From: Deltaproteobacteria bacterium
Lineage (GTDB): Bacteria > Myxococcota_A > Polyangia > Haliangiales > Haliangiaceae
Length of the DNA: 61,973 nt
NCBI GenBank assembly: GCA_013812655.1
Contig: JACCTC010000312.1
Coordinates: 1 to 61,973, forward strand
Direction of reading: 5' to 3'
Below the pieces are notes generated by a model, which saw only the letters and a list, made by a program, of their open reading frames with translations, searched no databases and was not told the DNA's origin. This document shows, one piece after another, positions 28,554 to 37,490 of this stretch; position 1 is the first letter of the stretch; each line of letters starts with the position of its first letter. The position numbers and the translations under genes are program-made.

Positions 28554-30071
28554 CTAGGTGCCAGGAGCAGGCGCGGGAGCAGGCGCGGGCGTGGCCGGAG
28601 CCGAACCCTGCGTCAGCGAGCTGACGAGCTTGAACTCGACGCGGCGGTTCTTCGCGCGCGCGGTCGTCAGCTTGCCACCCTTGAGACCGGCCGACGGAAT
28701 GACCGGGATGGTCTCGCCGTAGCCGCGAGCGGTGAAGCGACCAGCATCGATGCCCTTCGAGACGAAGTACGCGGTGACCGACTCGGCACGGGCCTGCGAG
28801 AGCTCGAGGTTGTCGGCGTACTTGCCACCCTTCTTGATCGGCTGGTCGTCGGTGTGACCCTGGATCTCGAGCTTGAGGTCCGGGAACTCCTTGAGGACCG
28901 CGACGGCCTTGTCGAGCGTGCGGTTCGACGTCGGCAGCAGCTCGGCCGAGTTGACGCGGAAGTTGATGCCCTGGATGACACCCGTGAACTTCTTCAGCTT
29001 CTCGGGGATCTCGTCCGGGCAGCCGTCCTCGTCCTGGAACCCGTTGCGGGTCTCGGCCTGATCCGGGCACTTGTCCTGTGCATCGAGGACGCCGTCCTGA
29101 TCGTTGTCCGGATCGGGGCAGCCGTCCTCGTCCTGGAAGCCGTCCTTGTCCTCGGCCTCGAGCGGGCACTGGTCAGCAGCGTCCGGGATGCCATCGCCAT
29201 CGTTGTCGAGGTCCGGGCAGCCGTCCTCGTCCTGGAAGCCGTCCTTGTCCTCGGGCTCCATCGGGCACTTGTCGTTGGCGTCGGCGATGCCGTCACCATC
29301 GTTGTCCGGATCCGGGCAGCCGTCCTCGTCCTGGAACGAGTCCATGTCCTCGGGCTCGGTCGGGCACTTGTCGAGATCGCCGACGATGCCGTCCCTGTCC
29401 GGATCGAGATCCGGCGGCGGCTCCTCGATGACCTTCTCGACGGTCTCGCGACCGAACTCCTTGTAGATCGACAGCAGGACCTCGTAGTCCTGCGTGAAGC
29501 CGTCGCTCGGATCGCCATCGCCGTCGACGCTCGCCGGGACGAACATCACGCGGCCGTCGAGCCGCAGACCCCAACCGTTATCGACGCGATACTTCGCGCC
29601 GACACCGAGATGGAGCATCTCGTCGGTGTCCTTGGTGATCGGGTTGCTCTTGCCCTCGCCGTCGGAGTCGACGACCTGGATGGCGCCGCCACCGAACAGG
29701 ACGAACGGGATCAGCTTGTTGGAGGGGTTCGCAGCGCGGAACTGCGCGACGAGATGTGCGCGGTAGGTAATGTTCCAGATGTCATAGACCTGAGCCCGGC
29801 CTTCGCTCGGGATCACGCCAAATTCGGCTTCGACACCGAGCAGCGATCCGAAGAACACGCCAAGCCGAAGCCCGAACAGCGCCGAGTTGCGCTCCGAGTC
29901 TGCGGTCGCGACGTCGGGGACACCGAGCTCGCTGGTGTCGCTGAAGACGTGCACGCCGGCCGTGCCGCCGATCTCGATGTTTGCGTGGGCCGGTGCGACC
30001 CGTGCGACGGTACCCGCGGTACCACCCACCGCCAGTGCGGCAACAAGTGTAGGTCGGAGCAAGCGATTCAT
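28554..30071 (-). CDS. OmpA-family outer-membrane protein with thrombospondin type-3 repeats
   Basis: 505 residues. A signal peptide ends near residue 30 (APAHA). Residues 31-210 form an eight-strand-like barrel domain. Four 33-residue calcium-binding repeats, with GDGIxDxxDxCP and FQDEDGCPD in each, occupy 226-357. The C-terminal OmpA domain (about 365-485) has HTDDQ, a RAESVTAYFVSKGI block, RGYGE and NRRVEF for binding peptidoglycan, then a Pro/Ala tail. Likely links the outer membrane to the wall through a rigid Ca-stabilised stalk. Shine-Dalgarno AAGGAT upstream, with TTGACC at 30100-30105 as a possible -35. Confidence 0.94.
   Translation of the reverse strand: MNRLLRPTLVAALAVGGTAGTVARVAPAHANIEIGGTAGVHVFSDTSELGVPDVATADSERNSALFGLRLGVFFGSLLGVEAEFGVIPSEGRAQVYDIWNITYRAHLVAQFRAANPSNKLIPFVLFGGGAIQVVDSDGEGKSNPITKDTDEMLHLGVGAKYRVDNGWGLRLDGRVMFVPASVDGDGDPSDGFTQDYEVLLSIYKEFGRETVEKVIEEPPPDLDPDRDGIVGDLDKCPTEPEDMDSFQDEDGCPDPDNDGDGIADANDKCPMEPEDKDGFQDEDGCPDLDNDGDGIPDAADQCPLEAEDKDGFQDEDGCPDPDNDQDGVLDAQDKCPDQAETRNGFQDEDGCPDEIPEKLKKFTGVIQGINFRVNSAELLPTSNRTLDKAVAVLKEFPDLKLEIQGHTDDQPIKKGGKYADNLELSQARAESVTAYFVSKGIDAGRFTARGYGETIPVIPSAGLKGGKLTTARAKNRRVEFKLVSSLTQGSAPATPAPAPAPAPGT
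29001..29396 (-). repeat. four tandem 99-bp units encoding TSP3 calcium repeats
   Basis: The repeated reading is G-D-G-I-x-D ... CP ... FQDEDGCPD, 33 codons per unit. Codon-level similarity is high (the block for GFQDEDGCPD is nearly identical in each unit), so unit number could change by recombination. Confidence 0.85.
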
Positions 30072-30211
30072 AGTTGGCGATCCTTTTTGTTGTCGTTCGG
30101 GTCAATCCCACGCCTTGGGACTCGGACCATCTCGTAGTGCCCCGTTCTTACTGGCTCCCCAAAATGGAATCCAGTGTTTGCGGCATCTTCTGACGACAGG
30201 TGATCGCTTCA

Positions 30212-31354
30212 CTAACCGCGTGGTTTTTCCGAAAAGAACCCTGGATCTACATGAAGTCGCTCGGGAATTCGTCCTCGACGCGCTTTTGCCACACCCCGAG
30301 TGACCGAATATCGCACAGGTGAGGTCGATGGAACCTTGAGGTTTTGGGGCATGTACAGGGTTGCACACGCAGGCCCCCCACCGGCCTTACCGAATAACTC
30401 GGAGAGCGGCACGCGGTGGGACCGCAGTCCGAGCTTCTCGAGATCGGTGACGAACTGCGCGGACACACCATCGGGCACGAGCACCCCGTCGCGGACTTGC
30501 CGCGAGTTGCCTGCGTACTGCTCGACGGCGTCGTCTCGCGAGATCGCGACGACGTGATCGGGACCGAGCGCACGCGCGACGACGCCGCCGCCACCGTCGA
30601 ACAGCCCGCCGGGATACTGCACGAGCACCGGCGAGCGATTCGCTGGACGCGCGCCGAAGTGGACGGTGTCGCCGTGGAAGTGCGGATAGACGAGCTCCAC
30701 ATAGATCCGTGCCTCCGCTGGCACGCCGATGAAGTCAGCCGCATACGTCACGCCGTCGCGCGAGGTGCGCGAGCTTTTCGGACCGCTGTCTCGATCATAG
30801 TGGCCGGCGACGGCATACGTGAGCACGACGCGATCGCCGACGGTCGCGACGTCGGCCATGCCCTCCCAGCGGTGCGGGTTCTCGGCGACCTCGAGCGCGA
30901 GTCCGGCCTCGATCGCGAGCACGCGCAGCAGATCGGCATAGTAGGTAGCCTCGCCCCGCCGGTGCTCGAGCATGTTCGGCATCACCGCGCGCAGCGTGCC
31001 GTTACGTACCGTGATCCACGGGCCGTTCGCGGCGAACACCCGGCCTGTCATCACGTCGGCGAGGTTGCCGAGGATCTCGCGCGAGCCAGCGACCCGGATC
31101 GCGCCGTCGGCATCGACCTCGAGCGCCTCGTGATCGAGGAACGGCTCGTCGATCGCCTCGAACTGATAGAGCGCGTCGCCGCCACACGCGATGATCCCGT
31201 CGAGGATCTGCAGCCACTCGTCGTAGGCACCGCGCGGCGAGTACTCGAGATGCGCGACCTCGCTCTTGTAGTTCGCGCCGGCCTTGTTCGTCGTCGCCGG
31301 GACGGGTGGACGCACGATCAACAGATCGCCGTAAACATCACGCAGCGGGTTCAT
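30212..31354 (-). CDS. guanidino-group-modifying (amidinotransferase/DDAH-type) enzyme
   Basis: 380 residues. The C-terminal GGGPACATLYMP carries the nucleophilic Cys (330) in the context used by the arginine deiminase/DDAH/amidinotransferase superfamily. HFHGDTVHFG (His) and the GGLFDGGGGVVARAL region fit the same fold. Substrate may be a methylated arginine, arginine or agmatine. ATG at 31354 is chosen because TAAGGT lies 7 bases upstream; longer in-frame extensions run into another gene. The 50 residues after the Cys motif form a basic tail not usual in the family, so the natural stop may have been lost. The gene follows hemH by 71 bases. Confidence 0.8.
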   Translation of the reverse strand: MNPLRDVYGDLLIVRPPVPATTNKAGANYKSEVAHLEYSPRGAYDEWLQILDGIIACGGDALYQFEAIDEPFLDHEALEVDADGAIRVAGSREILGNLADVMTGRVFAANGPWITVRNGTLRAVMPNMLEHRRGEATYYADLLRVLAIEAGLALEVAENPHRWEGMADVATVGDRVVLTYAVAGHYDRDSGPKSSRTSRDGVTYAADFIGVPAEARIYVELVYPHFHGDTVHFGARPANRSPVLVQYPGGLFDGGGGVVARALGPDHVVAISRDDAVEQYAGNSRQVRDGVLVPDGVSAQFVTDLEKLGLRSHRVPLSELFGKAGGGPACATLYMPQNLKVPSTSPVRYSVTRGVAKARRGRIPERLHVDPGFFSEKPRG

Positions 31355-31425
31355 GCGCGGGACCTTACCGCCTGGAGACGGGCCCCGCTCGCCAGCGTTC
31401 GCTGGCTCGCTCCGTTGCAGGGCGG

Positions 31426-32469
31426 TCAGCCGGCGATCGGGAGCGACTTGCGCGCCGCGTGGCGCTCGGCGATCGCGGCGACCGCGTCGACCCATGCCGG
31501 CGTCGCGTTGAGGGACGGCACGAGCACGAGCTCCTCGCCGCCAGCGGCCTTGAATTGTTCGCGCGCGCGGATCCCGATCTCCTCGACGGTCTCGAGGCAG
31601 TCGGCGACGAACGCGGGGCACAGCACGGCGAGCCGCTTGACGCCGGCCTTGGCGAGTCGATCGAGCTCGACGTCGGTGTAGGGCTCGATCCACGGCGTGC
31701 GGCCGAGGCGTGACTGAAAGCAGACCGTGTACTGCGTGGGGGTGAGGCCGAGGCGAGGTGCGAGTGCACGCGCGGTCGCGTACGACTGCGCGCGGTAACA
31801 GCTCGGGTTCGCGAGGGTGTCACAGCAAGTCGCGCTCTTCAGGCAGTGCGCGCCGGTCATGTCGGTCTTCACGATCTGGCGGACCGGGAGGCCGTGAAAC
31901 GAGAACAACACGTGATCGGCACGCGCGGCCGCGAGCGCTGGTTTCGCGACAGCCTCGAACGCGGCGATGAAGCCGGGGTCGTCGAAGAATGCCGGCACGA
32001 AGTCGAGAGCGGGCACGTTCCACCGCGCGGTCGCGAGCTCCATCACGCGCGCGATCGCGGTGCCGGTCGACGACGTCGCGTACTGAGGGAACAGCGGGAG
32101 CACGACGACGCGATCGACGTGGGCCTGTTCGAGTCGCGCGAGCGCATCGGCGATCGACGGCTTGCCGTAGCGCATCGCGAGCTCGACCTGCCAGCCCGCG
32201 CCGAGCCGGGTCGCGACGGCGGCGGCGAGATCCTGCGAGTGATAGAGGAGGGGAGAGCCGCGCTCGGGATCCCAGATCGTGCGGTACGCATGCGCGCTCT
32301 TCGCCGGCCGCGTCGGCAGGATGACGAGGTGCAGGAGTAGTGCACGCCCGATCGCGTTGATGTCGATCACGCGCGGATCGCCGAGAAACTCGCGGAGGTA
32401 CCGGCGGACCGCAGGCGTCGACGGGTCGTCGGGCGTGCCGAGATTGATGAGCAGAAGGCCGTGCGGCAT
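31426..32469 (-). CDS. hemH: ferrochelatase
   Basis: 347 residues; inserts iron into protoporphyrin to give heme. LLINLGTPDDP, YHSQ, VVVLPLFPQYATSSTG, LFSFHGLP (catalytic His192) and VLCPAFVADCLETVEEI are the family blocks, with the late catalytic Glu. A cluster of cysteines right after the active-site strand (C209, C215, C216, C224) resembles the internal [2Fe-2S] ligands described for some bacterial ferrochelatases. AGGAAC precedes the ATG. Heme supply fits the CxxCH proteins encoded nearby. Confidence 0.96.
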   Translation of the reverse strand: MPHGLLLINLGTPDDPSTPAVRRYLREFLGDPRVIDINAIGRALLLHLVILPTRPAKSAHAYRTIWDPERGSPLLYHSQDLAAAVATRLGAGWQVELAMRYGKPSIADALARLEQAHVDRVVVLPLFPQYATSSTGTAIARVMELATARWNVPALDFVPAFFDDPGFIAAFEAVAKPALAAARADHVLFSFHGLPVRQIVKTDMTGAHCLKSATCCDTLANPSCYRAQSYATARALAPRLGLTPTQYTVCFQSRLGRTPWIEPYTDVELDRLAKAGVKRLAVLCPAFVADCLETVEEIGIRAREQFKAAGGEELVLVPSLNATPAWVDAVAAIAERHAARKSLPIAG

Positions 32470-32668
32470 GCGGTGTGTTCCTGTCGGACAACCCGGGAGA
32501 CAAAGTCAAGGAGCGGGCTGCCCCGGCGTTCGGGTATTCGGTAAGCAGCGTAAAGAACCCGAAATGAAGCCTGTGAATAGTGCGACCGTATACAAATCCT
32601 CCGGAGCGTGTAGATCGCATCGATCTACAACGATCATCACTACTTAAAAGATGATTTGGGCTTCCTGT

Positions 32669-32699
32669 TTGACCTGTCGCGCGGGGGCTGCATTATGCC
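32669..32699 (+). promoter_or_regulatory. promoter of the DUF3052 gene
   Basis: TTGACC (32669-32674) and TTATGC/TATGCC (32693-32699) with 18-19 bases between, ending 6 bases before the ATG at 32706. One of few places where a -35 accompanies the leaderless-type -10. The 236-base divergent region towards hemH is otherwise AT-richer and without a gene. Confidence 0.6.
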
Positions 32700-32705
32700 C
32701 AGGTC

Positions 32706-33251
32706 ATGGCTGGGTACCCGGGAACTCCACTGCCCAAGAAGCTTGGGATCAAGGCAGGCCACAAGGTCTGTCTGCTCAACGCTCCCGGTAGCGTCCAGCG
32801 TCACCTCCAGGATGATGACGTGCGCTTCACGCACGACCTTCGCCTGCCGCCGGTCGACATGGTCGTGCTGTTCGTGGAAACGCTCGACGAGCTCGAGCGC
32901 AGGTTCGCCGACATCGCCGCACGTCTCCATCCGCAGGGTGGCTTCTGGGTTGCCTGGCGCACGCGTCGCGGCGGCGGAATCTCCGAGGATGTCGTTCGCC
33001 GGATCGCGCTTGCCGCCGGCATGGTCGACAACAAGGCCTGCACGATCGACGCGAGCTGGTCGGGGCTGCGCCTCGTTCTCCGTCACGAGATCCGCAACGC
33101 GATGATGTATCGCGCCGCGCCGCCGCCGCCTGCGGTCACGCGCCGGCTGCGCCGGCCGACGTCGCCTGCTCGGATCGCACATCGCACGCTGTCGCGCGCG
33201 AGCGGTGCTGGCTCGACGCTGCGCCGCGTCCGCGCGCGCTCGACGAAGTAA
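32706..33251 (+). CDS. DUF3052-family protein with basic C-terminal tail
   Basis: 181 residues. It opens MAGYPGTPLPKKLGIKAGHK and continues VCLLNAP, VDMVVLFVETLDELERRF and LHPQGGFWVAWRTR, the pattern of the DUF3052 family; members are small cytosolic proteins without known activity. The last 50 residues are an Arg/Ser/Ala-rich tail (RRLRRPTSPARIAHRTLSR) that could bind nucleic acid. Preceded by a recognisable promoter. Confidence 0.88.
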   Translation: MAGYPGTPLPKKLGIKAGHKVCLLNAPGSVQRHLQDDDVRFTHDLRLPPVDMVVLFVETLDELERRFADIAARLHPQGGFWVAWRTRRGGGISEDVVRRIALAAGMVDNKACTIDASWSGLRLVLRHEIRNAMMYRAAPPPPAVTRRLRRPTSPARIAHRTLSRASGAGSTLRRVRARSTK

Positions 33252-33337
33252 CCGCGGCGATCCCACGGCAGACATAGCCGGACATAGATCGTCCGGATCG
33301 CTGATCTTTTGCCGCGCCTGGCGTTATCGTCCGCGCC

Positions 33338-33748
33338 ATGCATCGCACCGTTGTAGCCGCCGCGATCGTGCTGGCGGCATGTGGCGTCGATCCCGAAGAT
33401 GACGCGCGTCCCAAGACGCTCGAGTACGTGACGGAGGCGATCCTGGCGCCGAGCTGCGGCAACGCGCAGTGCCACTCCTCGTTCCGGCAATCGGCGCATC
33501 GCGCGTTCGACACGATCCAGCGGGCGTGCGAGGCGATGGCGCCAGGGATGAACGACGAGGGTGTCCTGGAGGTTCGCGACGTGATCGCGGGCGATGCCAA
33601 CGCTTCGTTCCTGATGACGGTGATGACGCGGACGATCGACCGGATGCCCTACGACCAGCCGCTCCCGCTCGTCGATCTGGAGTTGATCCGCAAGTGGATC
33701 GACGGCGGCGCGATCGGTCTTCCCGACACGGCGGAGGAGTGCAAGTGA
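33338..33748 (+). CDS. lipoprotein with cytochrome-c-like motif
   Basis: 136 residues. MHRTVVAAAIVLAACG is a lipoprotein signal (LAAC). ILAPSCGNAQCHSSF holds a C-x4-CH arrangement; in similar exported myxobacterial and planctomycete proteins this place carries a heme c motif, usually with fewer residues between the Cys. A later M (MTRTIDRMPYDQPLP) and RKWIDGGA follow the pattern of PSD-type cytochrome domains with a distal Met. TATCGT lies 7 bases before the ATG. Its TGA overlaps the next ATG (TGATG), so the two proteins are probably made together. Confidence 0.82.
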   Translation: MHRTVVAAAIVLAACGVDPEDDARPKTLEYVTEAILAPSCGNAQCHSSFRQSAHRAFDTIQRACEAMAPGMNDEGVLEVRDVIAGDANASFLMTVMTRTIDRMPYDQPLPLVDLELIRKWIDGGAIGLPDTAEECK

Positions 33749-34881
33749 TGCGGCTCGTGCTCGCACTCGTCGTGGCCGCCACCATCGGCGCGCTCGCCGG
33801 TGATGCTCGCGCGTACCCGCAGTTCCAGCTCAGCCGCGATCAGACGTGCACGGGTTGCCACCTGTCGCCCGCTGGCGGCAACCTCCTCAACGAGAACGGC
33901 CTGGCGGTTGCCGAGTCGATGTCGCAGTTTGGAACGGCACCCGAGTTCTTCTACGGCAAGATCCCCACGCCATCGTGGCTCGTGCTCGGCGGCGATCTCC
34001 GCGGTGCGGCTGGTTATCTGCAGACACCCGAGAAGGTGCTCGCGGCGTTCCCGATGCAGATCGAGCTCTACGCAGCGGCCACGTTCGCGGACCACTTCTC
34101 GATTCACGCGAACTTCGGGCCGCGCCCGTCGACGGTGGGCAACGAAGCCGCGACGTCGGTGTGGTCCCGCGAGCATTATCTTCAGTGGCAGCAGAAGGCC
34201 GGCGAGAACGAGGGCCTCTACCTGCGCGCCGGCCGGTTCATGCCCGTGATCGGGCTGCGGCTGGCCGAGCATCCGACCTATATCCGACGCTACGGCGGCA
34301 CCCAGCTCTACGCCGAGACGTACGGCGTCGCGGCGGAGTACGTGACGGCGAAATACGAGCTCCACCTGACCGGCTTCATCAAGGATCCGTTCATCGATCC
34401 GGTCGAGCACTACAGCGGCGGCGCGGCGTATGGCGAGATCCGGCTCAGCGAGAAGGTCGCGATCGGCGCGGAGGGCATGGCGGAGATCAGCAAGGACGAC
34501 AAGCGGCTGCGCGGCGGCGTCACTGGCAAGGTCTACCTCGAGGGTGCGGACCTGTTGATCCAGGGCGAATTCCAGTTCGTGAACCAGCTGATCGACGAAA
34601 CCGCGACCAACCCGGCGGGCGGTGCGCCACAGGGCTTCGTGGGTTACTTGCTGCTCTCGCGCATGCTCGGCGAGGCGTTCCTCCTCGACGTCGGGTTTGG
34701 ACACTACGACCCGAATCGTTCGGTGCGGACGAACGAGCGCGACTGCATCGATCTCAACCTCCACTGGTTCACGACCTCGCACCTCGAGCTCGTGCTGAAC
34801 TCGCGTTACGAGCTGATCGGCCTCGGCGACGGCGGCGATGCCGGCGCGTACGCGATCCTGCAGCTGCACTATCGCTTGTGA
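33748..34881 (+). CDS. outer-membrane beta-barrel protein with N-terminal heme-binding CxxCH
   Basis: 377 residues. A signal peptide ends at GDARA; then YPQFQLSRDQTCTGCHLSPAGG provides one canonical CxxCH heme site at the mature N-terminus. The remaining 320 residues are amphipathic strands (GLYLRAGRFMPVIGLRL, YELHLTGFIKDPF, LLIQGEFQFVNQLI) ending in ILQLHYRL, a barrel-type C-terminus. The start overlaps the preceding lipoprotein stop by one base. Together they suggest a heme relay between periplasm and outer membrane, or a sensor; electron transfer is inference. Confidence 0.85.
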   Translation: MRLVLALVVAATIGALAGDARAYPQFQLSRDQTCTGCHLSPAGGNLLNENGLAVAESMSQFGTAPEFFYGKIPTPSWLVLGGDLRGAAGYLQTPEKVLAAFPMQIELYAAATFADHFSIHANFGPRPSTVGNEAATSVWSREHYLQWQQKAGENEGLYLRAGRFMPVIGLRLAEHPTYIRRYGGTQLYAETYGVAAEYVTAKYELHLTGFIKDPFIDPVEHYSGGAAYGEIRLSEKVAIGAEGMAEISKDDKRLRGGVTGKVYLEGADLLIQGEFQFVNQLIDETATNPAGGAPQGFVGYLLLSRMLGEAFLLDVGFGHYDPNRSVRTNERDCIDLNLHWFTTSHLELVLNSRYELIGLGDGGDAGAYAILQLHYRL

Positions 34882-35012
34882 CCTTCGCGGTCGCTCGGCC
34901 GGACGGCCTCGCTCCCTACGTTCAACTGTAGGTTTCTGTAGAGCGTCGTTAACAGTTCGGACCCCGCCACGTCCTCCTCTCACAAGGCCTCTTTCGAGGC
35001 GGGAGCACGCAG

Positions 35013-35408
35013 ATGGCGAACCAAGTGACAATGCTACTGGCGGTGGTCGGCCTGGCGACGACGGGGCAAGCGCTGGCGAATCCGGCGCACGAGCCGCGGC
35101 CTCCGGATCATCCGACCTCGGGTACCGCGACGAGCGCGCAGCCGCGGCCCGCGCCGCCGGATCCGTGGGCGTCGCGAGGTCGAGTCCGGATCGCGACCCC
35201 GACGGCGACGCCGCAACCGCGAAGTCTCGCGCTCGAGCACGTGCTCCAGGTGCTCGGGATCTCGGTCCCGCGGCAGCTCCCGAGCGGGGCGCCGGCATGC
35301 GGGAACGTGCAATCTCGCAGCGCCTCGCGGATCGGCCCCCGTCGTTGCGAGCCGCAGCCGGTGCAGCCCGCGAAGCCCAGCGAACCGCCGAAGGGAACCG
35401 TGATCTGA
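35013..35408 (+). CDS. small secreted Pro-rich protein
   Basis: 131 residues. MANQVTMLLAVVGLATTGQALA is a signal peptide with an AxA-like cleavage site; the mature part is rich in Pro, Arg and Ala with two Cys and no recognised domain. Its stop overlaps the start of the ferritin-like gene (TGATG), which supports that this short frame is translated. TCGTTAAC and a GAGGCGGGAG ribosome-site-like stretch lie upstream. Confidence 0.68.
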   Translation: MANQVTMLLAVVGLATTGQALANPAHEPRPPDHPTSGTATSAQPRPAPPDPWASRGRVRIATPTATPQPRSLALEHVLQVLGISVPRQLPSGAPACGNVQSRSASRIGPRRCEPQPVQPAKPSEPPKGTVI

Positions 35409-36208
35409 TGTTCGAGCTCGCGTGGCGCGGTGGTGCTACCGAGGCCCGGCTGCACCGGCGGCGTCCGGGCAGCGAGGACCTGCCGTGGGGCACCCTCGAT
35501 CTCTCGCGCTATCCCGGGGCGCACGCCCTCGAGGCGCGCAAGATCTGGAGCAACGGCGTGTTCACCGAGTACGCGAGCGCGGCTGCCTTCTCGTCACTGA
35601 CGACCGCGATGCTCGCGTGTGGCGCGCCCGTCGATCTCGTCGCGATGAGCGCCGACATCGTCGTCGACGAGCTGTTCCACGTCGAGCTCTCGGCGCGGCT
35701 GACGATGGAGCTCGGCGGTGCAGTGCCGCTCGCGTTCGATCTTGCGAACATCGCGCCGGTGACGACGCCGGGCGCCCGACCGCTCGTGCGCGCCGCCGAG
35801 ATCGCGATGACGACGTCGTGCGTGAGCGAGTCGCTGAGCGTGCCGGCGATGGCGCGGTCGCGCGCGCTCGCGAGCGAGCCGTTGATCCGTGCGGTGCTCG
35901 AGCGCTTGCTCGCCGACGAGGGGCCACATGCGCGGCTCGGCTTCTGGTTCTTCGACTGGGCGAACGACGAGCTCACCGACGGCGAGCGTGCGCACCTCGC
36001 GCGGCTGGCCGAGGACACGATCGAGGCCTACGCACCACTGTGGCAGGACGTACCATGCGAGAGCTGCGCGCTGCCCGCTGGGCTCGGTGGTCACGACGAT
36101 GCTGGCAAGGATGCGCTGCGCGCGGCGATCACGACGAGCATCGCGAGCCCGCTCGCACGTTACGGGATCGTCCTCGATGATGCGCGGATTGCGGCTCTCG
36201 TCGCTTGA
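35408..36208 (+). CDS. ferritin-like-domain protein
   Basis: 266 residues. Two helix motifs, DIVVDELFHVELSARL and LLADEGPHARLGFWFF, each carry an E-x-x-H pair spaced as in ferritin-like diiron proteins; E52-type residues in ARKIWSNGVFTEYASAAAF may add ligands. No signal peptide, so it is cytoplasmic. CESCALPAGLGGHD near the C-terminus has a Cys pair. It is translationally coupled to the preceding secreted protein. Could be a diiron oxygenase, ferritin-like store or rubrerythrin-like protein; only the fold is supported. The start is decided by the TGATG overlap. Confidence 0.78.
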   Translation: MFELAWRGGATEARLHRRRPGSEDLPWGTLDLSRYPGAHALEARKIWSNGVFTEYASAAAFSSLTTAMLACGAPVDLVAMSADIVVDELFHVELSARLTMELGGAVPLAFDLANIAPVTTPGARPLVRAAEIAMTTSCVSESLSVPAMARSRALASEPLIRAVLERLLADEGPHARLGFWFFDWANDELTDGERAHLARLAEDTIEAYAPLWQDVPCESCALPAGLGGHDDAGKDALRAAITTSIASPLARYGIVLDDARIAALVA

Positions 36209-36260
36209 ACGAACGCGCCGTTCGGGCCTTCCCGATCAGTGGTCGTGATACCAATGGATC

Positions 36261-37490
36261 ATGGATGCTCGGGTGCGCGGTGCGATCTTCATCGCGGCCG
36301 TGGTGGCCGTACCAGCGGGTGCGTTGGCGCAACCTGCGAAGCCGGGAGAGAAGCCAGACGCCGAGGCCGAGACGGTCCGCGAGCCCGAGCCTGGAGATGC
36401 CGCCGCAGCACCCGCAGTCCCGCCGGCCACGCGCGTGCCTGATGATGGCGCTGCCGCGGCTCCGTCGGAGCCGGTCGCCCCGCCGCCGGGCTTCACGTGG
36501 GAGCCCTACGGCTATCTGCGGCTGCAGTACGTGTTCTCGCAGAACGATCCGAACGTCGCGTTTGTCGGCCGCGATGACGGGTTCGAGCTCCAGAACGCGC
36601 GGGTCGGCGTCCGCGGCAAGCTCGACACTCGCGCCGCGTTCGTGATCTCGTTCGATGGTGCGGTCGACGAGCGCGCGCAGATCAACGTGCCCGAGGGCAA
36701 GCTCCGCGTCGGCCTCCGCGACGCGTACGTCGATCTCGGCGTCGCCGGCGACATCGTCGTGCGGGCCGGGTTCTTTCACGCGCTCGTCGATCCGCAGAGC
36801 CTGATCCCGGATACCTCGCGCGCGTTCGCGGACAAGCCGATCGAGAGCCGCGGCGTGCGCGCGACCGAAGGCTTCCAGACCCAGGGCCTCACGCCGGGCC
36901 GCTCGCTCGGTGCCGCCGTGCGGCTCGATCCAAACGTCCCGGCATCCGGGGTGCGGATGGGCTTCGAGATCGCCGTCCAGAACGGCGCCGACGAGTACGC
37001 GTCGAACAACGACAACGACAAGCCGGCCGTCTCGGCTTCGGGGCTCGTGCGGTTGGCAGGCGACAGCCATGTCGTCGCGTCGGTCCGGTACAACCCGCGC
37101 ACCGTCGGCGACCTTCCGTTCCGCCAGGACGAGACCGATCTCCAGGCCGCCGGTGGCGCCCAGCTCAACCTCGGTCCGGTCGCGCTCGGTGCCGGCGGCG
37201 TGTTCGTGCGGACCACGTTCTCGACGACCGGTGGGCCGACGCAGAACGCGTTTGGCGCGCACGCCCAGGCGATGGTCCGGGTCGGCGACGAGCTCGCGGT
37301 CGGTTACCGGTTCGGCGTCCTCGATCCGTCGAGCCTGATCCTCACGGACCGTGTGATGGAGCACACCGCCGGAGCGGTGCTCGGCGTGCCACGGTACCGC
37401 ATGCGGTTGCAGCTCCAGGGAACTCACGCGGTCGAGCAACGCGCGCTGTCGAACAGCCGGATCCAGCTCGCCGCCGAGGTCAGCCTTTGA
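36261..37490 (+). CDS. porin, phosphate-selective (OprO/OprP)-like
   Basis: 409 residues. Signal peptide to ALAQ, then a 50-residue Pro/Ala/Glu linker. FTWEPYGYLRLQYVFS, FELQNARVGVRGKLDTRAAFVISFD, LRDAYVDLGVAGDIVVRAGFF and the closing RMRLQLQGTHAVEQR... IQLAAEVSL follow the porin O/P family pattern of 16-stranded outer-membrane porins. TACCAA lies 6 bases before the ATG. Its last codon overlaps the TTG of the next gene. It heads a cell-surface operon of four coupled genes. Confidence 0.86.
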   Translation: MDARVRGAIFIAAVVAVPAGALAQPAKPGEKPDAEAETVREPEPGDAAAAPAVPPATRVPDDGAAAAPSEPVAPPPGFTWEPYGYLRLQYVFSQNDPNVAFVGRDDGFELQNARVGVRGKLDTRAAFVISFDGAVDERAQINVPEGKLRVGLRDAYVDLGVAGDIVVRAGFFHALVDPQSLIPDTSRAFADKPIESRGVRATEGFQTQGLTPGRSLGAAVRLDPNVPASGVRMGFEIAVQNGADEYASNNDNDKPAVSASGLVRLAGDSHVVASVRYNPRTVGDLPFRQDETDLQAAGGAQLNLGPVALGAGGVFVRTTFSTTGGPTQNAFGAHAQAMVRVGDELAVGYRFGVLDPSSLILTDRVMEHTAGAVLGVPRYRMRLQLQGTHAVEQRALSNSRIQLAAEVSL

